Origin: SZUA-430 sp965227535
GTDB taxonomy: Bacteria; Pseudomonadota; Alphaproteobacteria; Micropepsales; Micropepsaceae
NCBI GenBank assembly: GCA_965227535.1
Contig: OZ245761.1
Span: 3,968,001-4,032,000, forward strand
Reading direction: 5' to 3'
Length of the DNA stretch: 64,000 nt
Every line of letters starts with the position of its first letter. Positions within the stretch are counted from its first letter, which is position 1. A program made the position numbers and the translations under genes. Positions 50,584 through 58,660 of this stretch are shown here, one piece after another. The notes beneath the pieces are model-generated. The model did no database searches, was not told the origin of the DNA, and saw only the letters and a list, made by a program, of their open reading frames with translations.

Positions 50584-52620
50584 TTAACGTCTGTGCCGTT
50601 TCCGCATCGGTCGCGACTTCGCCTTCTTGTTGTGCGCCGGTCGCGGGCGACGCTTGGCAGGCTTTCGCAAACCAGACTTTGGTTTCGCAGTTCCTAGACG
50701 CAGCGTGCTGCGGGCGTCTTCAAGCATCTCCTCATACGCCTCGTTTGGTAGCGTCAGAGATCGTCTGGGAATACTCATCAGATGGATTACACGCCGTGCC
50801 GCTTGACGCGCCAATGCCGGCTTACCGAGGAAGTGGGCCGCAGCTCGGATGGTGTCCGCAACCGTAGGCGCCTTGATTTTCTTCAGGCCGCCAGTTGATA
50901 GGTCGCTCAGGTACTCAGCGAGATGTTGCTCGGTAACTTCTAGGTCGGCCAGTTCTCCCCACGTGCCGCCAGCCCTCAGATAGCAGATCGTGTATTCGAG
51001 GATGTTGTTTTTGGTCAGTTCGTCTTCCGACGTCTGGTTGCCATGGAAGCCGCCCGCCTCGCGCCAGTCGGCCACTGGGTGCCCAACAAGTTTTCGAGTT
51101 ACACTGATAGCTTCGAGATAAAGGCGCTGGCGCAAATCACTAAGGGGGCTAACGTTCGATATCGAAGGAGACGCCCGGCGTATTTCCTCGGCCCGCGCCC
51201 ACAGAGCAACGCCCAAGAATCTTGGGATCCGGACACGCATGTGGTGATCTTGCGGTAGGTGGGCGCCGTCCAACTTCCGCACCGCGTCCCGATACATCTC
51301 TAATGCCAGGGTTTCGTCGCCACGCAGGCTAAGCGCGTTTGCAATCCGAAAGGACAATATCGGATTGCCTGAGTACCTATCGTCCTTGTGCAGGGAAAAG
51401 TACTCTTTCAGAGCTAACTCAAGGAAGTCCGCTGTCAGCGATTCCGGGCGTGGCGCAACCGATGACGTCAAGTAGAGTTTAGTTATTCGTGCTATCCAGA
51501 ACTGACATAGCGCGCGCTCCATTTTGAGATCGTAGGCGTGCGACCGATCGGCGTCCAAGTCTCCCGAAGGGGCCGCCTCGCACAACACGATGCATCTGCT
51601 AAGTTGCTCAGACGCGAGCAGAAACTTCTCAGCGACGGTCAACCACTCCTCGTCGCTTGCGTTTTGTTCTGCGTGCTGGGCCGCTTGGTAAGAACCAGTA
51701 ATCGCATCAACAGCAAGCCTTACCGCGGACTTGAGTTTGGGCGGACGATCAAGCTGCAATAATCTGCCGACGTCGACGGAAATGGCGGTCGCACGAGTCG
51801 GTTTGGCCTGATAGGACGTCGAAGAAAGGATTTGCTGTATCTGACCGTAGATGCTGTCCGCTATCAAACTGCAGCCGTCGAGTTGTTTCTTTAGAATGGA
51901 AACTTGATCCTGTGCGAGGCGATAGTGTCGCCGACCCTCTTCGTTGAGTCTGCTAGGATCACCGCCCTTTGTCTTGTATTTTAATCTGTGATCGATCTCG
52001 CCCCACACATCCTCGATAGCCGTACGCACTTGGATTTCCATGGGCAATTTTCGTCGGCCGTGTGATTTTGAGCTGCACCAGACAACGATGTGGATAGAGG
52101 AGTATTCGGTGGGTTTGTGCACCACCTTCGCCTTCGCCCTTACATCATCAAGGGCGACGCCGCTTTCAACCACTTCCGGACGAAATCCGACCTGTTCGAA
52201 CGCGTTTGCTATCAGCTCGTCGGTGACATCGGCGACGGAGCTAGTACGGTAGATGATGATCTCTTTGATCGTTGCTTGCAGGTCCGGACCAAGGAATAGA
52301 TTGAATGGCGGCCTTTGTCCTGCATCCAGAAATGCGAGCAACTCGCTGACGAGAGCTGGCAGCTCGTTGCGAAACAAGACAAGTAATCGTAAGCCCACTA
52401 TGTCCGTTGCATCCTGCGCCCGGTAGTGAGTTTTTCCTTTCGATCGTCTGTCTACAACTTTGTTCACTAAGCTCGTGTGGCTCTTGATCCGGGTTTTTAT
52501 TACGTACGCCAACGTCTCAATACTGGGAGATCCAAGTGTCAGCCCCGCGAGAAGGAGTCTCTCTACATTGTCCGCCCCTGAAAGGGCACGCAATGCATCT
52601 ACCTCGATGTCTTGATCCAT
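50584..52620 (-). CDS. RelA/SpoT synthetase-domain protein with helical C-terminus
   Basis: The 678-aa protein has an N-terminal RelA/SpoT nucleotidyltransferase-like domain (about residues 40-215) without an HD hydrolase. Conserved positions are seen: ATDIVGLRLLV (Asp73, Arg78), EYSSIH (173-177), MEIQVRT (195-200) and WGEIDHRLKYK. The remainder, about 460 residues, is helical and TPR-like, and ends in a strongly basic tail (KRRPRPAHNKKAKSRPMRK). There is no TGS or ACT domain, so it is not a housekeeping Rel. (p)ppGpp synthesis or pyrophosphate transfer to another target is inferred. Lower GC suggests acquisition. Confidence 0.75.
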   Translation of the reverse strand: MDQDIEVDALRALSGADNVERLLLAGLTLGSPSIETLAYVIKTRIKSHTSLVNKVVDRRSKGKTHYRAQDATDIVGLRLLVLFRNELPALVSELLAFLDAGQRPPFNLFLGPDLQATIKEIIIYRTSSVADVTDELIANAFEQVGFRPEVVESGVALDDVRAKAKVVHKPTEYSSIHIVVWCSSKSHGRRKLPMEIQVRTAIEDVWGEIDHRLKYKTKGGDPSRLNEEGRRHYRLAQDQVSILKKQLDGCSLIADSIYGQIQQILSSTSYQAKPTRATAISVDVGRLLQLDRPPKLKSAVRLAVDAITGSYQAAQHAEQNASDEEWLTVAEKFLLASEQLSRCIVLCEAAPSGDLDADRSHAYDLKMERALCQFWIARITKLYLTSSVAPRPESLTADFLELALKEYFSLHKDDRYSGNPILSFRIANALSLRGDETLALEMYRDAVRKLDGAHLPQDHHMRVRIPRFLGVALWARAEEIRRASPSISNVSPLSDLRQRLYLEAISVTRKLVGHPVADWREAGGFHGNQTSEDELTKNNILEYTICYLRAGGTWGELADLEVTEQHLAEYLSDLSTGGLKKIKAPTVADTIRAAAHFLGKPALARQAARRVIHLMSIPRRSLTLPNEAYEEMLEDARSTLRLGTAKPKSGLRKPAKRRPRPAHNKKAKSRPMRKRHRR

Positions 52621-52817
52621 GACTCCCCCGAAAAAACAAAGCAGTGGATTAGTGGATTATTAGAAAAGAAGGACAGAGACTTTACGCAATATAGTCGCGA
52701 GCGCACAAGGGCTTGAATACGGCGGCAGGTAATCGTGCCCACTGTCCTGCGCAGGCCCCGGCCGCGGGGATAAGATGCGTCGCATTTCTTCACGCGGCGA
52801 CCCCTGCCTCATTGCTG

Positions 52818-53024
52818 CTACGGCGAGGGCCAGTCGATTGCATTCCTTGCTGCGAACCACATCCCGGCAAACATCAGAGTCATGAACACCCACAGGAAGA
52901 AAACACCCTGTGGTCGCTTACCTGCAGCAATGTCTTTGCGAGAAAGCAGGAACCCAAACAGGAGCCACGCAAGCGCCGCCATCGCCGAGTAGAGCCATAC
53001 TTCGAGCGGACTTGCGCTCAACAT
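52818..53024 (-). CDS. Small two-helix membrane protein (68 aa)
   Basis: The product has two hydrophobic segments (VWLYSAMAALAWLLFGFLL and FFLWVFMTLMFAGMWFA) separated by a basic loop SRKDIAAGKRPQG. A GAGGGG site lies 7 nt upstream of the ATG. The start region overlaps the upstream gene by 7 nt, so the two are probably co-expressed. No family is known to me. Confidence 0.62.
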   Translation of the reverse strand: MLSASPLEVWLYSAMAALAWLLFGFLLSRKDIAAGKRPQGVFFLWVFMTLMFAGMWFAARNAIDWPSP

Positions 53025-53581
53025 ATGTCAGCCCCTCGCGGAGCAGACCTCTCAATCTCCGCCGCGACGCTCTGCGCTGGCGTCTCCGGATCGAACAGCG
53101 CATCCATCGTGCCCATCCCGGACGACGGCGCGGTAGCTTCAAGATAGGCGCGAAACCCCGCCGAGTAGGCGACGCGCCGGTGCGGCCAACAGCCTTCGCG
53201 CACGCCGGGCGCGTGATAAAACATGCGCGCGCCGTTCTCCCACCCCGCCCACTGCGCGTCGTCGAGCACGCGCGCCTTGTGCTGCACCCAAGCCTGCTCG
53301 GCGAGCTTGAAATAGCAGAACAGAAAATAGTGCGCGACGATGCGCTCCTCGCGCGTCGCACCCGACCAACTGCGCGTCGCCTTGGCGAGCGCCGTCCCCA
53401 TCGCCGGTGACTCCATCGCCGGCACGTTGATCGCCGTGATGGCCGAGGTCAGCGACTGCACCGCGACAAGCTTCTGCGACTGCGTGTTCTGCCGGATCGA
53501 AACGACGAGCACGATGAAGGTCAGCGTCACCACCGCCGCATTGACGATGTCGGCGACGATGGAAAGGTCGGCGAGGTTCAT
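53018..53581 (-). CDS. Single-pass membrane protein of unknown function
   Basis: The 187-aa protein begins MNLADLSIVADIVNAAVV, has one membrane helix (TLTFIVLVVSI) near residues 20-35, and a soluble helical part with RIVAHYFLFCYFKLAEQAW and MFYHAPGVREGCW. The stop is within the 52818-53024 gene's start. The layout resembles bacterial proteins annotated only as hypothetical membrane proteins. The ATG at 53581 is preferred over the 53653 frame start, whose sequence is arginine-rich and unlikely. Confidence 0.62.
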   Translation of the reverse strand: MNLADLSIVADIVNAAVVTLTFIVLVVSIRQNTQSQKLVAVQSLTSAITAINVPAMESPAMGTALAKATRSWSGATREERIVAHYFLFCYFKLAEQAWVQHKARVLDDAQWAGWENGARMFYHAPGVREGCWPHRRVAYSAGFRAYLEATAPSSGMGTMDALFDPETPAQSVAAEIERSAPRGADIC

Positions 53582-53793
53582 GGGACGGCGCCCCCGCTGG
53601 CGTTGGCTTGGAAAGAGAAACCAGAGCCAACCATCGACGCGCGGTCGCGACAAGCGTTACCCAAGGCCGCAGTGTGCGAAAACGTAGAAGAGTTGCGGAG
53701 ACAGCAAACCTATTTCCCCTTTCCTCATCTTACGACCGACTGCATAACACAACCGGAACGGCGCGGACGCGCGCGTGAGGAAAGGAAGCGGCG

Positions 53794-54324
53794 ATGGCGA
53801 AACTCGTGTGCGGCATGAACCAGTCCCTGGACGGCTACGTCGACCATATGTCGTTCGCGCCCAGCCCCACACTCTTCCGCCATTTCATCGCGGAGGCTGA
53901 GGGGCAGGCGGGCAGCATCTACGGCCGCCACATGTATGAGCTCATGCGCTACTGGGACGACGATCAACCGGAGTGGGACGCCGATCGAAAGGCCTTCGCG
54001 GCGGCGTGGCGCAAGCAACCGAAATGGGTCGCCTCGCGCACGCTGAAGTCGGTCGGCCCCAACGCCACGCTGATCGAAGGCGATCTCGACCGCGCGATTC
54101 GCAAGCTGAAGGCCGAGCGCGACGGCGAGATCGAAGTCGCCGGCACGATCCTGGCGAAAAGCCTCACCGACCTCGGCCTGATCGACGAGTACCGCATCTA
54201 CCTGCACCCCGTCGTGCTCGGCCACGGCAAACCCTACTTCGCCGGCCCCCGCCCACCACTCCGCCTCATGACCCACGACCGGATCGGCGAGGACGTGATC
54301 AGGCTGAGCTACGTCCCGGCCTAA
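53794..54324 (+). CDS. RibD C-terminal / dihydrofolate reductase-like protein
   Basis: The 176-aa protein matches the RibD_C / DHFR-like reductase fold: MAKLVCGMNQSLDGYVD, a substrate loop with GSIYGRHMYELMRYW, RTLKSVGPNATLIEGDL, EIEVAGTILAKSLTDLGLIDEY and LGHGKPYFAG. Stand-alone versions are common and their substrates mostly unknown. It starts after GAGGAAA about 7 nt upstream and ends before the inverted repeat pair. Confidence 0.86.
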   Translation: MAKLVCGMNQSLDGYVDHMSFAPSPTLFRHFIAEAEGQAGSIYGRHMYELMRYWDDDQPEWDADRKAFAAAWRKQPKWVASRTLKSVGPNATLIEGDLDRAIRKLKAERDGEIEVAGTILAKSLTDLGLIDEYRIYLHPVVLGHGKPYFAGPRPPLRLMTHDRIGEDVIRLSYVPA

Positions 54325-54370
54325 TGGCGCCGGAGCGAAGATCGCCGCACGCGAAGGAATGGCTCTAGCC

Positions 54371-54468
54371 CTGGGAGCGCGGGCGTCCCGCCCGCTCTTT
54401 CTGACGTTTTATCGATGACGGCGCTTGAGGAGAGTCCCGAAGAGCGGGCGGGACGCCCGCGCCCCCAG
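54371..54468. repeat. Inverted pair of dispersed 29-bp repeats
   Basis: Left arm 54371-54399 and right arm 54440-54468 are inverted copies with one mismatch over 29 bp, with 40 bp between. Each arm has its own dyad. A third copy is at 48978-49006. As RNA, the pair would form a long hairpin between the RibD-like gene and lepA, both of which end here (convergent). That makes a REP-type bidirectional terminator or mRNA stabiliser plausible. Confidence 0.82.
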
Positions 54469-54503
54469 GACTAGCGCGAGCTTTGACGCGCCGTGATCGA
54501 CGA

Positions 54504-56306
54504 TCAGTTCTCGTCCATCTTCAACGCCGCAATGAAGGCCTCCTGCGGGATTTCGACGGAGCCGAATTCGCGCATCTTCTTTTTGCCTTCCTTCTGCTTG
54601 TCCAGCAGCTTGCGCTTACGCGAAATATCGCCGCCATAGCACTTCGCGGTCACGTCCTTGCGCATCGCCTTGATCGTCTCGCGCGCGATCACCTTGCCGC
54701 CGATCGCGGCTTGGATCGGGATCTGGAACAGATGCTGCGGGATCAAATCCTTCAGCTTCTCGCACATCACGCGGCCGCGCATTTCGGCGCGCTGGCGGTT
54801 CACGATCATCGACAGCGCATCGACCGGCTCGGCGTTGACCAGGATCGACATCTTCACGAGGTCGCCCTTTTCGTACCCCTCAATGTGATAGTCGAAGCTC
54901 GCATACCCGCGGCTCACCGACTTCAGCCGGTCGTAGAAATCGAACACCACTTCGTTGAGCGGCAAATCATACTTCACCAGCGCCCGGTTGCCCGCATAGG
55001 TCAGATCCACCTGCCGCCCGCGCCGGTCCTCGCACAGCTTCAACACCGACCCCAGATATTCGTCCGGCGTTAGGATGGTCGCGCGAATCCACGGCTCTTC
55101 GATCCGCTCGATGCGCACCACGTCCGGCATGTCGGCCGGATTGTGCAGCTCGACCATGTCGCCGTTGGTCAGATAGATGCGATAAATCACCGACGGCGCC
55201 GTCGTGATCAGCGTGAGATTGAACTCGCGCTCCAACCGCTCGCGAATGATGTCGAGATGCAGCAGGCCTAAGAACCCGCAGCGAAACCCGAAACCCAACG
55301 CCGCAGACGTTTCCGTCTCATACGAAAAGCTCGCGTCGTTCAGCGCCAATTTCTGGATCGCCTCGCGCAACTCTTCGAACTCGGCCGCGTCGACCGGAAA
55401 GAGGCCGCAGAACACCACCTGCTGCGCCGGCTTGAACCCCGGCAGCGGCGTTTCGGTGCCCTTGCGTTCGTCCGTGATCGTGTCGCCGATCTTCGTATCG
55501 GCCACCTGCTTGATCGCCGCGGTCAAAAACCCGACCTCGCCCGGCCCAAGCTTGTCGACCGCCATACGCTTCGGGTTGAACACGCCGACGCGATCGACCT
55601 CATAGACCGCGTTCGCCGCCATCATGCGGATCTTCTGACCCTTCTTGATCTCGCCGTCGACGACGCGGAACAACACGACGACGCCCAGATACGCGTCGTA
55701 CCAACTGTCGACCAGCAACGCCTTCAGCGGCTTATTGATGTCGCCCTTCGGCGGCGGCAAGCGCGTGACCACGGCCTCAAGCACGTCGCCGATGCCGATG
55801 CCGGTCTTGGCCGAGATCAACACCGCCTCCGACGCATCGATGCCGATCACGTCCTCGATCTGCTGGCGAATGCGTTCCGGCTCGGCAGCGGGCAGGTCGA
55901 TCTTGTTGAGCACCGGCACGATGTCGAGCCCGGCATCGATCGCCTGATAAACGTTGGCCAGCGTCTGCGCCTCAACGCCCTGGCTGGCGTCGACGACCAG
56001 CAGCGCGCCTTCGCACGCCGCCAGACACCGCGACACCTCATACGCAAAGTCGACGTGCCCCGGCGTATCCATCAGATTCAACAGATACGTCTTCCCGTCC
56101 TTCGCCGGATAGTTCAGCCGGACGGTCTGCGCCTTGATGGTGATCCCGCGCTCGCGCTCGATATCCATGGAATCGAGCACCTGCGCCTTCATCTCGCGCG
56201 CCTCTAGGGCGCCGCAAAACTCGATGAGGCGGTCGGCAAGCGTGGACTTCCCGTGGTCGATATGGGCGACGATGGAGAAGTTGCGGATCAGCGAAAGGTC
56301 GGGCAT
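54504..56306 (-). CDS. lepA: Elongation factor 4 (ribosomal back-translocase)
   Basis: The 600-aa GTPase acts on stalled ribosomes. The P-loop region is AHIDHGKST (residues 14-22), followed by DTPGHVDFAYEVSRCLAACEGALLVVDASQGVEAQT and NKIDLPAAEP. The LepA C-terminal domain is indicated by KCYGGDISRKRKLLDKQKEGKKKMR. Length (about 600) is normal. Single gene; the 76-nt gap to the NADAR-like gene may hold its promoter. Confidence 0.97.
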   Translation of the reverse strand: MPDLSLIRNFSIVAHIDHGKSTLADRLIEFCGALEAREMKAQVLDSMDIERERGITIKAQTVRLNYPAKDGKTYLLNLMDTPGHVDFAYEVSRCLAACEGALLVVDASQGVEAQTLANVYQAIDAGLDIVPVLNKIDLPAAEPERIRQQIEDVIGIDASEAVLISAKTGIGIGDVLEAVVTRLPPPKGDINKPLKALLVDSWYDAYLGVVVLFRVVDGEIKKGQKIRMMAANAVYEVDRVGVFNPKRMAVDKLGPGEVGFLTAAIKQVADTKIGDTITDERKGTETPLPGFKPAQQVVFCGLFPVDAAEFEELREAIQKLALNDASFSYETETSAALGFGFRCGFLGLLHLDIIRERLEREFNLTLITTAPSVIYRIYLTNGDMVELHNPADMPDVVRIERIEEPWIRATILTPDEYLGSVLKLCEDRRGRQVDLTYAGNRALVKYDLPLNEVVFDFYDRLKSVSRGYASFDYHIEGYEKGDLVKMSILVNAEPVDALSMIVNRQRAEMRGRVMCEKLKDLIPQHLFQIPIQAAIGGKVIARETIKAMRKDVTAKCYGGDISRKRKLLDKQKEGKKKMREFGSVEIPQEAFIAALKMDEN

Positions 56307-56382
56307 GGGAGCGGCAGGAGATAGCGGCTTGGACGCGCCCTGTCGAGCGGGGAAAAGCGCAATCCTTTCAACACCCTGCGTC

Positions 56383-57057
56383 CTATTCGCGCGCTGGATC
56401 AGAACCCGCTTGCGGTAAACCGCTGCTGCCGCCCGCCATTGCTCGGTCGAAGAGCTTCGCCCGAATGCGCATCCAAATGTCGGCCATCAGTGCGCCGGGG
56501 ATGGTGCGGCTGTCGCGGCGAACGCGGTGGGTCAGCGGCCTCGTGCCCGTTGCAAGCAACGCCTCGCGCGCTTCTGCGTTCTGCGCGAACTTTGCCTCGC
56601 AGGCGCGCCGCATGAGCCGCCAATGCGGATAGGCGCCACTCGGGTACGTGTGGCCTTCATATTCGAACGTCGGTGGCCAGACGCGCGGGCCGGCGTTCTT
56701 CGCGTCAGTGCCCCAAAGCGATACAATCCGCTCTCGCTCCGCCGCGTCGTCGATCTTCAAGCCCTGCCAAAACCCTTCGACACTGGCATAGTGCCGTCCG
56801 TCCAACGCGAACGGCGCCAACGCAAGATTGCTGATCGGCCGAAAGCGCGCATCACTTGTGTCGAACACAATGTTGATCGGCTCATGGCACGCATCCGCTC
56901 GCACGCCCAAGTCCCGCAGAACGCCGCTCCCGTTCGCATCGGCTGTAAGATGAAACACATGATCTTGATGCGCCGCCGCCCACGTCTGAAACGCGTGGGT
57001 CTCCGCCTCCGTATCGGGCAGAACGACCAGGATCTCCGGTTTCAAGAGAACGCGCAT
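56383..57057 (-). CDS. NADAR-like domain protein
   Basis: The 224-aa protein has a central block FRPISNLALAPFALDGRHY, ASVEGFWQGLKI, which matches the start of NADAR domains, and LMRRACEAKFAQNAEAREALLATGTRPL, the later helix. NADAR proteins cleave N-glycosidic bonds, for example in ADP-ribose-type or riboflavin-pathway intermediates. The N-terminal 70 residues form a separate alpha/beta unit of unknown kind. The usual C-terminal DxxWG motif is not obvious. The product has no membrane or signal segments. Leftward, upstream of lepA. Confidence 0.6.
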   Translation of the reverse strand: MRVLLKPEILVVLPDTEAETHAFQTWAAAHQDHVFHLTADANGSGVLRDLGVRADACHEPINIVFDTSDARFRPISNLALAPFALDGRHYASVEGFWQGLKIDDAAERERIVSLWGTDAKNAGPRVWPPTFEYEGHTYPSGAYPHWRLMRRACEAKFAQNAEAREALLATGTRPLTHRVRRDSRTIPGALMADIWMRIRAKLFDRAMAGGSSGLPQAGSDPARE

Positions 57058-57148
57058 GGCCTACGATAACCGGTTTGGTTTAATGTGACGACCGTCGCGT
57101 CACGCCGCCGCCACGACTGCGTCTAGATTGCGAACAACGGAGGCCCAC

Positions 57149-57877
57149 ATGCCCAAGCTCAAAGACCGCCCCGAAACGTCCATCGACGAAATCGCCGACG
57201 GCATCTACCGCATCTCGACCAGCGTCACCGGCATCGACATCCCCGGCGGCTTCTCGTTCAACCAGTTTCTCGTCCTCGACGACGAACCGCTGCTCTTCCA
57301 CACCGGCCAGCGCGGCCTCTTCGCCAACACGCGCGCCGCGATCGAGACGGTGGTCCCGGCGAGCCGCCTGCGCTACCTCGCCTTCTCGCACTACGAAGCC
57401 GACGAATGCGGCGCGATGAACCAGTTTTTGGGCCTGGCGCCAAAGGCCGAAGTCATTTGCAGCCGCGTCGCCGCCATGACCTCGGCCGGCGACCAGGCCG
57501 ACCGCCCGCCGCGCGCGCTCGCCGACGGCGACAAGCTGAACCTCGGCCGCCGCGAGATGGTCTGGCTCGACGCCCCGCACACCCCGCACGGCTGGGACTG
57601 CGGCTTCATGGCCGAGACCACGACCAAGACGCTCTTCTGCGGCGACCTCTTCACGCAAGCCGGCGCCGACAACCCCGCCCTCACCGAAAGCGACATTCTC
57701 GAACCCAGCGAAATGATGCGCAAAGCCTTCGACTATTTCGCCCACGGCCGCGACACGACGCCGATGCTGGAGAAACTAGCGGCGCTGAACCCCACGACGC
57801 TCGCCTGCATGCACGGCAGCGCCTTCAAAGGCGACGGTGCCAAACTCCTGCGCGCGCTAGCCGGCCGCGTAAGCTAG
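57149..57877 (+). CDS. Metallo-beta-lactamase-fold protein, flavodiiron-like
   Basis: The 242-aa protein has an MBL fold in which the first metal motif is SHYEADECGAMNQFL, an H-x-E-x-D arrangement as in flavodiiron (ODP-type) oxygen-reductase domains rather than H-x-H-x-D. Further matches are DAPHTPHGWDCGFM and CGDLFTQAG, and a late CMHGSAF. There is no flavodoxin domain. An oxygen- or NO-related role is inferred from the family only. The start at 57149 has a GGAGG site; the stop overlaps convergent FecR gene by 4 nt. Confidence 0.8.
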   Translation: MPKLKDRPETSIDEIADGIYRISTSVTGIDIPGGFSFNQFLVLDDEPLLFHTGQRGLFANTRAAIETVVPASRLRYLAFSHYEADECGAMNQFLGLAPKAEVICSRVAAMTSAGDQADRPPRALADGDKLNLGRREMVWLDAPHTPHGWDCGFMAETTTKTLFCGDLFTQAGADNPALTESDILEPSEMMRKAFDYFAHGRDTTPMLEKLAALNPTTLACMHGSAFKGDGAKLLRALAGRVS

Positions 57878-58587
57878 TCGTTGTTGCGGCGGCGGCGCCG
57901 GCGCTTCTGCGCACGCCGCTTCCGTTCCTTTCGGATCCGCCACCGCGCCCGCGCACCGTCGAGGCCCTCATCGACCGCGACCGAGCGCGACCGATGACGA
58001 AAGCGCCGCACCCGCCCGCGAAAGCGCCGGTCGCTGCCCACCAGCACCGATTGCTCCGCGCCGACGGTCAGCGTCTCGCCCGCGCCGTCCGTGCAATCCG
58101 CCTCGCCCGCGACCGTTGACATCTCCGTCTCGCCATCGTCCGCAACGTCGAAGATCAACTCGGTGCCGCGAATGCCGATGGTGACCGTCGGCGTCTGCAG
58201 CTTCACCTTCTCCTTCGGAATCGAACCCGACAGAAAGCGGAAGGCACCCTTCGTCAGCGTGACCACCTGCTCGCTGTTCGATCCGGCCGGGTCGTAGACA
58301 TAGCGGTCGATCACGACCTTCGCATTCTCGCCGATGGTCAACTTCGATCCGTCGGCGAAGTGAACGACGACCGCGCTCTCCGCGTCGGTCTCGATCAGCT
58401 CGTTCATATAGATGGAGTCTTCGAACTCGATCTCCGCGCGCGGATCCGGCGCGACCGTGGCCCAACCGTAGTTGACGATATCGCCCACGCTGCCGACGCC
58501 CTCGTCGTCCGTGGCCGCGCGCGCGACCCCAGGCGCCACAAGCGCGCCCGCCGTAAGCAAAACCGCCTCCCGCCGCGTCAGTTTCAT
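57874..58587 (-). CDS. FecR-domain exported protein with Arg-rich tail
   Basis: The 237-aa protein has a Tat-like signal (LTRREAVLLTAGALVAPG, cut near ARA) and a FecR domain: SAVVVHFADGSKLTIGENAKV, VVTLTKGAFRFLSGS and VTIGIRGTELIFDV. The last 45 or so residues are highly basic (many RR, KRRAQKRRRRRRNND). FecR domains usually sense or bind periplasmic ligands or cell-wall-linked structures. The basic tail is unusual and might bind nucleic acid, lipid headgroups or sugar phosphates. No anti-sigma region or sigma factor is nearby. Confidence 0.76.
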   Translation of the reverse strand: MKLTRREAVLLTAGALVAPGVARAATDDEGVGSVGDIVNYGWATVAPDPRAEIEFEDSIYMNELIETDAESAVVVHFADGSKLTIGENAKVVIDRYVYDPAGSNSEQVVTLTKGAFRFLSGSIPKEKVKLQTPTVTIGIRGTELIFDVADDGETEMSTVAGEADCTDGAGETLTVGAEQSVLVGSDRRFRGRVRRFRHRSRSVAVDEGLDGARARWRIRKERKRRAQKRRRRRRNND

Positions 58588-58660
58588 CCTCGCCCTCGTC
58601 AGCCGAACCGTATACGGACTATAGCCTGGGCCCCGCCTGAACTGCCAGTGAACGGCTGCA

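Noticed and set aside
52640..52665. Short direct repeat (gtggatta twice) in the RelA/SpoT upstream region, as a possible att or operator
   Set aside because: Only two 8-9-bp units in AT-rich DNA; no integrase or matching copy at the other side of the island was found.
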